DNA of 8,029 nucleotides, taken from positions 1-8,029 of the forward strand of contig JASJBQ010000222.1 of the NCBI GenBank assembly GCA_030066455.1. Reading direction: 5' to 3'. Source of the stretch: Desulfobacterales bacterium (GTDB lineage Bacteria > Desulfobacterota > Desulfobacteria > Desulfobacterales > UBA5852). Under the pieces are notes generated by a model. The model worked only from the letters and a program-made list of their open reading frames with translations. It was not told the origin of the DNA and searched no databases. Positions 1 through 5,283 of this stretch are shown one piece after another. Made by a program: the position numbers and the translations under genes. The number at the start of each line of letters is the position of its first letter. The first letter of the stretch is position 1.

Positions 1-163
1 CTTCGATCAGGGTCAGATCAAACAACGCATGGCAGCAATCGGCGCATTCGCGCTCGCATTTGACGCACTGCGGAAAATCCGCCTTAACCTTCTCAAAAAC
101 CTGGTCGGCTGCCTGGGACAGCGCTTCGTATTGCCTGAAATACGGGGTCGGATCAAACGCCAT
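1..163 (-). CDS. YkgJ family cysteine-cluster protein, N-terminal part (cut by window edge)
   Basis: Fifty-four residues are visible, starting with an ATG at 161-163 (MAFDPTPYFRQYEALSQ...) and running off the left end. The diagnostic part is a tight cysteine cluster at residues 33-44, C-x2-C-x3-C-x2-CC (CVKCERECADCC), followed by HALFDLTLIE. That pattern is typical of the YkgJ/UPF0153 family, a putative zinc- or iron-chelating domain whose biochemical role is not established. A clear AAGGAG ribosome binding site lies seven bases before the ATG and fixes the start. The gene follows mnmE on the same strand after a gap of about 100 bases that holds parS and no obvious terminator, so read-through from the rpmH-mnmE operon is possible. 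Family assignment is fairly secure from the motif; metal and function are inference. The small ORF in another frame over the same bases is a shadow. Confidence 0.8.
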   Translation of the reverse strand, partial: MAFDPTPYFRQYEALSQAADQVFEKVKADFPQCVKCERECADCCHALFDLTLIE

Positions 164-170
164 GATCGAT

Positions 171-176
171 CTCCTT
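171..176 (-). promoter_or_regulatory. Ribosome binding site of the YkgJ-family gene
   Basis: AAGGAG on the minus strand, seven bases upstream of the ATG at 161-163. This near-perfect Shine-Dalgarno sequence supports the chosen start and shows that the truncated frame at the window edge is a real gene. Confidence 0.75.
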
Positions 177-245
177 GAAATTGCGTGGATGTCGAAGAGC
201 CCAAAACGGGCCGGCGGTAACCACGGGGCCGGCGGCGCCCGCCAA

Positions 246-261
246 TGTTTCACGTGAAACA
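246..261. other. parS: parS centromere site (ParB/Spo0J binding palindrome)
   Basis: TGTTTCACGTGAAACA is a perfect 16-bp palindrome. It matches at every position the widely conserved chromosomal parS consensus (TGTTNCACGTGAAACA) bound by ParB/Spo0J. ParB nucleates there, spreads along flanking DNA, and with ParA and SMC drives segregation of the origin region. The site begins one base after the mnmE stop codon and 82 bases upstream of the YkgJ-family ATG. parS sites cluster near oriC in most bacteria, and this gene block is commonly origin-proximal, so the location fits. No parA or parB gene is visible in the window. The other CACGTG cores in the window (1210, 4624, 6465) lack the flanking arms. 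Confidence rests on the exact match; binding itself is inferred. Confidence 0.93.
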
Positions 262-262
262 A

Positions 263-1657
263 TCACTTGCCGATACAAAAATTGTTGAAGATATGGTCGA
301 GCACGTCCGGTGATGTGTCGTCCCCCAGGATTTGCATCAAGCTGTCAAGACCGTCTTTGATTTCAATGGCGATGATTTCATGGTCCCTGCCGCCCGCGAG
401 ATGGGACGCCGCGCGCGTGAAATGACCGTGGGCAGCCTCGAGCAGCCCGGCCTGGCGCAGGTTGACCATCACCGCACTGCTGCTGGCATCGTTTTCCAAA
501 CCCACCACGGTCAAGATCCTTTGCTTGAGCGCCTCGAGGCCTTCGCCCGTAAGGGCCGAGAGCGCCACGAATCCCTCCGGCGAAATCCCTTCGAGATCAG
601 GAGGGCCGGGATTTGGCACGCACAGATCAACTTTGTTTTGGACCACCAGATGGGCCCGGCTTTTGACCGCCTGATAAATTTGACGGTCTTCGGCACTCAG
701 CGGGATGCTGGCGTCAATCATGAACAATACCAGATCGGCCCTTTCAATGGCCGCCCTGGATTTTTCAATTCCCTGGGCTTCGACCGGGTCGGCGCTGCTG
801 TGAATGCCGGCCGTGTCCGTCACCACGACGGGGGCGCCTTCGATGGCGATGCTCTCCTCGATGATGTCGCGCGTGGTACCCGGCGCGGCATTGACGATCA
901 CACGGTCCTTGTCCAGCAGACGATTCACCAGGCTGGATTTGCCCACGTTGGGGCGTCCCGCGATGACGATGCGCAATCCATCCCTGACGATCCGCCCCTC
1001 CCGGTAGCTTCGTATCAGACACTCCAGTCGGGGCAGGACCCGCTGTTTCAAGAGGCCGGCGACCGGTTCGAGCGCAGGTGATTCGTCGAGATCGTCGTCA
1101 AAATCGATGCAGGCCTCGACGGTGGCCAGGGCATCGATGAGCGCGGCCTGCCATTCCCGGATCTCGACATCGATCCCGCTTTCGAGCTGCCGAAGACCTG
1201 CCCGCGCCGCACGTGCCGTTTTGGCGTTGACCATATCGATCACCGCCTCGGCCTGGGCCAGATTGATCCGCCCGCCAAGATACGCCCGCCGGGTGAATTC
1301 ACCGGGCTGCGCCTGGCGGGCGCCCTGAGATAGGACCAGGTCGAGAATCGCCTGGCTCAGCACGATACCGCCGTGGCAGTTGATTTCGACGACGTCTTCG
1401 GTCGTGTAGCTGTTCGGTCCGCGCATGACCGCCACCAGAACCTCGTCCAGCAGCCCCTCGTCGGGGTGGGCGATATGACCGTAGTAAAGCCGCCGGTGGT
1501 CGAAGCGCAGGGACGGTGAAGCGTCCGTGCGTCCGCGGATGAAAATGCGTCTGAGGATCGGAACGGCATCCGGCCCCGATATTTTGACGATCCCGATACC
1601 GCCGGCGCCACGGGGTGTCGCCAGGGCGGCGATCGTTTCCTTTGAAAGAATGTCCAT
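263..1657 (-). CDS. mnmE: tRNA uridine-5-carboxymethylaminomethyl(34) synthesis GTPase MnmE
   Basis: MnmE (TrmE) is a cytoplasmic GTPase. With MnmG it modifies the wobble uridine (U34) of certain tRNAs at C5, using 5,10-methylenetetrahydrofolate. From the ATG at 1655-1657 the protein is 464 residues, close to the family length of about 455. The N-terminal folate-binding domain opens with KETIAALATPRGAGGIGIVK. The central G domain shows G1 GRPNVGKSS (234-242), switch I PGTTRD (259-264), G3 DTAG (281-284), G4 NKVD (341-344) and G5 SAL (367-369). Glu293 aligns with the catalytic glutamate downstream of G3. The protein ends in the hallmark CIGK, whose Cys461 is the conserved catalytic-site cysteine. 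The usual Arg after DTAG[IL] is His here. The frame is open upstream to a TTG at 1736-1738 that overlaps the jag stop (TTGA), with further ATGs at 1717 and 1690. No candidate has a strong ribosome binding site; I chose 1657 by family alignment. It is the last gene of the rpmH cluster. Confidence 0.97.
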   Translation of the reverse strand: MDILSKETIAALATPRGAGGIGIVKISGPDAVPILRRIFIRGRTDASPSLRFDHRRLYYGHIAHPDEGLLDEVLVAVMRGPNSYTTEDVVEINCHGGIVLSQAILDLVLSQGARQAQPGEFTRRAYLGGRINLAQAEAVIDMVNAKTARAARAGLRQLESGIDVEIREWQAALIDALATVEACIDFDDDLDESPALEPVAGLLKQRVLPRLECLIRSYREGRIVRDGLRIVIAGRPNVGKSSLVNRLLDKDRVIVNAAPGTTRDIIEESIAIEGAPVVVTDTAGIHSSADPVEAQGIEKSRAAIERADLVLFMIDASIPLSAEDRQIYQAVKSRAHLVVQNKVDLCVPNPGPPDLEGISPEGFVALSALTGEGLEALKQRILTVVGLENDASSSAVMVNLRQAGLLEAAHGHFTRAASHLAGGRDHEIIAIEIKDGLDSLMQILGDDTSPDVLDHIFNNFCIGK

Positions 1658-1734
1658 GCGGTCGAAACAAGATGACCAAGCCGCGGTCATGCCTTCGGCT
1701 TGGTCAGACGGTGCCATGATGCGGCCATGCGACG

Positions 1735-2490
1735 TCAATACGGTTTGGACGATCGGCGTTTGGGATAGACCATGAGTTTGCGGTAATTGCCGTCGCCCAC
1801 GCTTTGCGTGCGCACGGCGTGATCGTCTTTGAGGGCCAGGTGAACGATCCGCCGGTCCTGGGCGTTCATGAAACCGATCGAGGCGGGCCGCCCTTTGGAT
1901 TTCACCCGCTGCGCCACCCGTTCGGCGGTGCGGATCAGATTGTCTTCCTTGTTCTTCAAATACCCCTCGACGTCGATCGTGACGCGCACGGCATGACCAT
2001 TCATGCGACGCACGGCCTTGTCGACCAGAACCTGGATCGCCTCAAGGGTCTGGCCTCGTTTACCGATCAGGATGCCGGCCTCGCCCCCCTCGATGTTGAA
2101 ACAGATCTGGTCGTCCTGATGGTCGACGTTGATGGCCGCCTCGGGTGAGATGGCCGTCACGATCCGGCGAAGCATTGCTTCGCCGACGTGCAGGACCCTT
2201 TCGCGGGTATCCGCTTCGTCGGACGAATCGACAGGGGCACCATCACCCCGATTGCCGTCATCGCTGAAATAGGGGCGATCCACGTCCTCGCTGGCAGGGG
2301 CGGCGTCATGTGGCCCGGCAAGTTCGACCCGAATACGCGCCTTCTTCACGCCGGTAAGACCGAAAATGCCGCTGGCGCCATGCGATATGATGTCGTATTG
2401 AAGTTCGTCCTCTTCAAGGCCCAGTTCTTTGGCAGCGATTTTAACCGCCTTGGCGATAGTCCGTGCTTTAAACTCCCTTTCGGTCGCCAT
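1735..2490 (-). CDS. jag: Jag/KhpB family RNA-binding protein (Jag-N, KH and R3H domains)
   Basis: Cytoplasmic RNA-binding protein of 251 residues, known as Jag, SpoIIIJ-associated protein, KhpB or EloR. In Firmicutes it partners with KhpA and affects cell elongation and division; its role in this lineage is not established. Domains in order: a Jag-N domain at about 1-57 (KELGLEEDEL, then HGASGIFGLTGVKKARIRV); an acidic low-complexity linker at about 60-95; a KH domain at about 97-175 with the nucleic-acid-binding GKRG loop at 143-146; and an R3H domain at about 182-247 with R213-x3-H217 (RRIVH). The ATG at 2488-2490 was chosen because a GGAGG lies seven bases upstream. A TTG farther out at 2508 would overlap the yidC stop. 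The gene begins 14 bases after yidC ends, in the common yidC-jag-mnmE order, so the three are very probably cotranscribed. Confidence 0.95.
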   Translation of the reverse strand: MATEREFKARTIAKAVKIAAKELGLEEDELQYDIISHGASGIFGLTGVKKARIRVELAGPHDAAPASEDVDRPYFSDDGNRGDGAPVDSSDEADTRERVLHVGEAMLRRIVTAISPEAAINVDHQDDQICFNIEGGEAGILIGKRGQTLEAIQVLVDKAVRRMNGHAVRVTIDVEGYLKNKEDNLIRTAERVAQRVKSKGRPASIGFMNAQDRRIVHLALKDDHAVRTQSVGDGNYRKLMVYPKRRSSKPY

Positions 2491-2497
2491 TCCGATA

Positions 2498-2502
2498 CCT
2501 CC
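2498..2502 (-). promoter_or_regulatory. Ribosome binding site of jag
   Basis: GGAGG on the minus strand, seven bases before the ATG at 2488-2490, inside the short gap after yidC. It decides between this ATG and the upstream in-frame TTG at 2506-2508. Confidence 0.8.
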
Positions 2503-2504
2503 GA

Positions 2505-4166
2505 TCAAGCATATTTCTTTTGAATGTAATATTGCTGGGCTATAGAGAGAATATTATTTATTAACCAGTACAAAACAAGCCCCGCCGGAAAATTGATAAA
2601 AATGAAGGTAAAAATGATCGGCAGGAAAAGCATGATCTTGGCCTGCGCCGGGTCTCCGGGCGGGGGGGACATCTTCTGTTGAAGAAACATGGTGGCCCCC
2701 ATGATGACCGTGAGCACGGGAATGCCATAGGGCGGCTCCATGAAGGGGATCGAAAACCCGAAACTGAACAAGCGATCGGGCGAGGACAGGTCGGTGATCC
2801 AACCGACAAAGGGTGCGTGGCGCAACTCGATCGAACCGTAAAGCATATTGTAAAGTGCAAGAAATACAGGTAGTTGGACCAACATCGGGAGACAACCCCC
2901 CATGGGGTTGATTTTATAGGTCCGGTAGAGCCCCATCATTTCTTCATTCATCTTCTTCTTGTCGTCTTTATATTTTTCGCGAATCTCGGCCATCAGCGGC
3001 TGCATGCGCTTCATCTCGTTCATGGATTTATAGCTCTTGTTGCCCAGGGGCCAGAGAATGATCTTGGTCATGACGGTCAGCAGGATGATGGCGATGCCGT
3101 AATTGGGAATCACGCTGTAAATCAGATTCATGAACCACAGCGCGGGTTTGGCCAGAAAATCAAACCAGCCGAAATTGATGGCTTTTGCAAGATTGTGACC
3201 GTAGGCGCGCAGCAGGTTGGTATGCTTGGGACCGTAGAAGGCTTTGTACGTAAAGGATTGCGTTTGACCCGGCGCGATATTGACCGCGTCGCTGACGAGC
3301 GCGTTCGTAATCGTGTTGAACGCCCCCTTGGCGACCTGCATGCGCGCTGAGGGCGTATCCGCCGGGATCAGCGCGGACATGAAATAACGGTCCACGATGC
3401 CGACCCAGTCGATTTGACCGGCGGTGCCCTCGTCATCCTCGATGTCGCCGACGGCGATTTCTTTGAGATTGCCGTCGATGAAGCCGCTGAGGCCCTCAAA
3501 TACGACCCGGCTCGGGCTCTCGTCCATGACGCGGGAGACCGCGAGGCTCGCCTTGTCCGTGATGGGACCGGCACCGCGGTTGGTCACGCGCACCGCAACG
3601 TCGATCAGATAGGTGTCCGGGTAGAAGGTGAGTGTTTTGCCGATTTCGACCCCCCCGGGGCTGGCCCACACGAGATCGACCTGTCCCGGCGTGTCCTTGA
3701 CCGTTAGCGTCTCGGTGCCGCCCTGAAAGGCGTAGACGGCGGCGTCCAGGCCGGGAACACTGCCGCCTTCAAGCCCGAACTTCAGATTGTTGTTGACCGC
3801 ATCGGAATCGACAAGGGTTTTGAGCGCGGCGCCCTTACCTACGGTTTCACTGAATTGCTTCAATGTGAGGGATTTGATCACCCCCCCGTTTTCGCTGAGC
3901 ACGACTTTGTAAAGCGGGGTCTCGACCGTGACGAGTCTTCCTTTGCGCGCGGCGGTAGGCGGGGTCGGTATGGCCGGTGCACGGGGCGCTTCGGCGGGAG
4001 CCGCCGCAACAGGGGGCGCCGGTTTCTCCGCGACCTCTTCGGGAGCTGTCGGCGGGGCCTGATCCGGGGTGATCGGCATTTCCGGGCGGGGGCTGAAAAA
4101 GAATTCCCAGGCCACAAAAACAAGAAAGGTCAGCAGAATCGCGAGTAGCAAACGGGTTTGTTCCAT
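2505..4166 (-). CDS. yidC: Membrane protein insertase YidC (Oxa1 family, long Gram-negative form)
   Basis: Inner-membrane insertase of 553 residues that inserts and folds membrane proteins alone or with SecYEG. TM1 is at about 5-24 (RLLLAILLTFLVFVAWEFFF). A Pro/Ala-rich linker follows at about 25-72, then the large periplasmic domain at about 73-330. The conserved C-terminal core has TM2 near 345-374, the coiled cytoplasmic loop (KSYKSMNEMKRMQP...), then INPMGGCLPMLVQLPVFLALY at 420-439, and further membrane segments at about 480-496 and 511-543. The cytosolic tail is very short (IQKKYA). Where E. coli has the groove Arg366, this protein has Lys368 (LLTVMTKIILWPL), which keeps the positive charge; I recall Lys also occurring in deltaproteobacterial homologues. 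The ATG at 4164-4166 is supported by GGAG six bases upstream and by TM1 beginning at once; the upstream in-frame GTG at 4190 is less likely. It sits between yidD and jag, as is usual. Confidence 0.98.
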   Translation of the reverse strand: MEQTRLLLAILLTFLVFVAWEFFFSPRPEMPITPDQAPPTAPEEVAEKPAPPVAAAPAEAPRAPAIPTPPTAARKGRLVTVETPLYKVVLSENGGVIKSLTLKQFSETVGKGAALKTLVDSDAVNNNLKFGLEGGSVPGLDAAVYAFQGGTETLTVKDTPGQVDLVWASPGGVEIGKTLTFYPDTYLIDVAVRVTNRGAGPITDKASLAVSRVMDESPSRVVFEGLSGFIDGNLKEIAVGDIEDDEGTAGQIDWVGIVDRYFMSALIPADTPSARMQVAKGAFNTITNALVSDAVNIAPGQTQSFTYKAFYGPKHTNLLRAYGHNLAKAINFGWFDFLAKPALWFMNLIYSVIPNYGIAIILLTVMTKIILWPLGNKSYKSMNEMKRMQPLMAEIREKYKDDKKKMNEEMMGLYRTYKINPMGGCLPMLVQLPVFLALYNMLYGSIELRHAPFVGWITDLSSPDRLFSFGFSIPFMEPPYGIPVLTVIMGATMFLQQKMSPPPGDPAQAKIMLFLPIIFTFIFINFPAGLVLYWLINNILSIAQQYYIQKKYA

Positions 4167-4172
4167 TTTTTT

Positions 4173-4176
4173 CTCC
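4173..4176 (-). promoter_or_regulatory. Ribosome binding site of yidC
   Basis: GGAG on the minus strand followed by six A residues and then the ATG at 4164-4166. It supports the MEQTRLLL start over the GTG at 4188-4190. Confidence 0.7.
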
Positions 4177-4254
4177 AGATGGGCCGACACGGGCCGTTAC
4201 ACGCATGCGGCGGCCGGACAATCGCCTTTCTGAGGCTTTCGAAATGTTCATCGC

Positions 4255-4279
4255 GCATGCATCCCCGCCGAATGCATGC
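4255..4279. repeat. Inverted repeat in the yidD-yidC gap
   Basis: GCATGCAT (4255-4262) and ATGCATGC (4272-4279) form a perfect 8-bp inverted repeat around a 9-base spacer. A further GCATGC lies at 4203-4208, so this hexamer occurs three times in about 77 bases. No T run follows on the minus strand, so it is not a classical terminator. It lies in the only sizeable gap (4167-4335, 169 bases) between yidD and yidC, which holds no convincing gene. It could be a protein-binding site, an RNA processing hairpin, or chance. Confidence 0.45.
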
Positions 4280-4335
4280 CGATCGCGTTCAACACGAAGA
4301 ATCACCGCCAGCCGATTTCGGTGGTCATCGTCACC

Positions 4336-4557
4336 TCAGGGTACCGGATCGAATCCGCCGGGATGAAAGGGGTGGCATTTCAACAACCGTCGGGTAACGA
4401 GCCAGGCGCCCTTGAAAACGCCGTGGCGGCCGATGGCTTCCAGGGCATACGCGGAGCAAGAGGGATGAAAACGGCAGCAGGGACCTATGATCGGCGAGAC
4501 GAGTGACCGATAGCCGCGAATGACCTGAATGGCCGCGGCGATGCTTAATCGGTGCAA
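4336..4557 (-). CDS. yidD: Membrane protein insertion efficiency factor YidD
   Basis: Small protein of the YidD/DUF37 family, thought to sit at the inner face of the membrane and assist YidC-dependent insertion. The whole family core is present: [20 protein letters not shown], then [22 protein letters not shown], and the C-terminal [16 protein letters not shown], with the conserved cysteines. No ATG is available. The TTG at 4555-4557 gives 73 residues, starts seven bases after the rnpA stop with AAAGG just upstream, and matches where family members begin. In-frame alternatives are a TTG at 4596 and a GTG at 4626 (96 residues), which would overlap rnpA by 32 and 62 bases. The product is certain; the exact start is not. 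It follows rnpA directly, and a 169-base gap separates it from yidC. Confidence 0.93.
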   Translation of the reverse strand: MHRLSIAAAIQVIRGYRSLVSPIIGPCCRFHPSCSAYALEAIGRHGVFKGAWLVTRRLLKCHPFHPGGFDPVP

Positions 4558-4564
4558 GGGGCCT

Positions 4565-4909
4565 TTATTGCGGGAGTTGGCTGAAGTTTTTATCAAGGCT
4601 CGATCGTATTTCGGCGTTGGTTGCACGTGCCGCCGCCCCCCGGGCGATCAACACGATATCAAATGTTCGGGACCAACGGGGCCGGTGGTGCCGGAAGTAT
4701 TCGCGGCAGAGACGCTTGATGCGGTTGCGCTGAACGGCCGAGCCTACTTTTTTGGTAACAATTAATCCCAGGCGTGTACAAGGTTGCGGTCTTTCCACGT
4801 ACAGCAGGATAAAGAGCCTGCTGTGGCAGCGCTTGCCGACATTCGACAGGTGGAGAAATTCGGACCGCTTGAGGATTCGGTGTTGCTTTTTGAATGGAAC
4901 CGCAATCAC
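4565..4909 (-). CDS. rnpA: Ribonuclease P protein component RnpA
   Basis: Basic protein subunit of RNase P, which with the catalytic RNA removes the 5' leader of tRNA precursors. From the GTG at 4907-4909 the protein has 114 residues ([19 protein letters not shown] near the N-terminus), a normal family length. It shows the central hallmark [19 protein letters not shown] with the RNR motif at 61-63, then the downstream helix (CREYFR) and a strand (DIVLIARG). No Shine-Dalgarno is evident before this GTG. The frame stays open for 83 more codons upstream, through the 101-base gap and all of rpmH, to a GTG at 5156-5158, giving a possible 197-residue form (see findings). An in-frame TTG also lies in the gap. 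It ends seven bases before the preferred yidD start. The product is very secure; the start is open. Confidence 0.94.
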   Translation of the reverse strand: MIAVPFKKQHRILKRSEFLHLSNVGKRCHSRLFILLYVERPQPCTRLGLIVTKKVGSAVQRNRIKRLCREYFRHHRPRWSRTFDIVLIARGAAARATNAEIRSSLDKNFSQLPQ

Positions 4910-5010
4910 ACCGGCACACAGGTCGCCACCAAGGACGATCCGCCTGGGCAAATGGGTTGGTCGAGCGTCAGGCCAAGCGACAATACCAACAGCCCCGGGA
5001 CAGGTGGCCC

Positions 5011-5151
5011 CTAATACTTGACGGCAAGCCGTTTGCGGCCCTTGGCGCGTCGGCGGTTGATGAGGGCACGACCGCTTTTGGTCGACATGCGCTTCAGGAA
5101 ACCATGGTTGCGCGCACGCTTGATTCGGCTGGGCTGGTAGGTACGTTTCAT
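5011..5151 (-). CDS. rpmH: 50S ribosomal protein L34
   Basis: A 46-residue, very basic protein beginning [20 protein letters not shown] and continuing [26 protein letters not shown], a complete L34 of typical length that binds 23S rRNA in the large subunit. The ATG is at 5149-5151 and the stop TAG at 5011-5013. AAGG lies about nine bases before the ATG and serves as the ribosome binding site. It is the first gene of the rpmH-rnpA-yidD-yidC-jag-mnmE series and follows a terminator hairpin that separates it from rng. The usual upstream neighbour dnaA is absent. Confidence 0.98.
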   Translation of the reverse strand: MKRTYQPSRIKRARNHGFLKRMSTKSGRALINRRRAKGRKRLAVKY

Positions 5152-5190
5152 TGTTCACAACCTTTTTATATTCGAGTTGACGATAAGGTC

Positions 5191-5219
5191 AAAAAAATAA
5201 GCCGGAAGGTAATTCCGGC
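5191..5219 (-). terminator. Intrinsic terminator between rng and rpmH
   Basis: On the minus strand, a 7-bp GC-rich stem (GCCGGAA / TTCCGGC at 5201-5219) with a 5-base loop is followed at once by TTATTTTTTT (5200-5191). This is a classical Rho-independent terminator. It lies 64 bases past the rng stop and about 40 bases before the rpmH ATG. The simplest reading is that it ends the radical SAM-rng transcript. If the TTGACA promoter at 5242-5271 drives rpmH, the hairpin would instead lie in the rpmH leader and act as an attenuator. On the plus strand no T run follows, so it works in one direction only. Confidence 0.85.
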
Positions 5220-5241
5220 ATGGTGCGGTTTACAATCGGAA

Positions 5242-5271
5242 ATAAAAATCACATCATAAAGCGTTTGTCAA
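5242..5271 (-). promoter_or_regulatory. Candidate sigma70 promoter upstream of rpmH
   Basis: On the minus strand there is a perfect -35 TTGACA (5271-5266), an 18-base spacer and a -10 TTTTAT (5247-5242, four of six consensus matches). The predicted start of transcription is near 5235, about 84 bases before the rpmH ATG and upstream of the terminator hairpin. A second pair, TTGACC and TATAAA (5165-5170) with a 16-base spacer, lies past the hairpin. It would start transcription only about six bases before the ATG and leave the AAGG out of the mRNA, so it looks weaker. Activity is inferred from the sequence only. Confidence 0.45.
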
Positions 5272-5283
5272 TAATAGCTTTAT
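5256..5283. repeat. Inverted repeat surrounding the TTGACA box
   Basis: ATAAAGC (5256-5262) and GCTTTAT (5277-5283) are 7-bp inverted arms around a 14-base centre that contains the TTGACA element. One arm touches the rng stop codon. It could be an operator on the candidate rpmH promoter, a weak 3' hairpin of the rng mRNA, or chance in AT-rich DNA. Confidence 0.35.

Noticed and set aside
199..235. GC-rich repeat GGGCCGGCGG (208-217 and 226-235) and small GCCC/GGGC hairpin as an mnmE terminator
   Set aside because: The hairpin stem is only four bases and no T run follows on the minus strand; the repeat looks like GC-rich chance.
332..1081. Plus-strand open frame of 249 codons opposite mnmE
   Set aside because: It lies antisense to the conserved G domain of MnmE, has no recognisable family or ribosome binding site, and such mirror frames are common in GC-rich coding DNA.
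3847..4305. Minus-strand frame of 152 codons over the yidD-yidC gap and yidC 5' end
   Set aside because: More than half overlaps yidC in another frame, the translation resembles no family, and the yidC start is well supported.
4624..4629. CACGTG core at 4624 (also 1210-1215 and 6465-6470) as extra parS sites
   Set aside because: The flanking TGTTT and AAACA arms are absent; only the hexamer core matches, as expected by chance.
5151..5159. DnaA-box-like TTGTTCACA at the rpmH start
   Set aside because: It has one mismatch to TTATNCACA, overlaps the rpmH start codon and is solitary, with no box cluster or AT-rich unwinding element, so there is no case for oriC here.
5165..5192. TTGACC-16-TATAAA as the main rpmH promoter
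   Set aside because: It would start transcription about six bases before the ATG and drop the AAGG ribosome binding site, and its -35 box is formed partly by the terminator T run.
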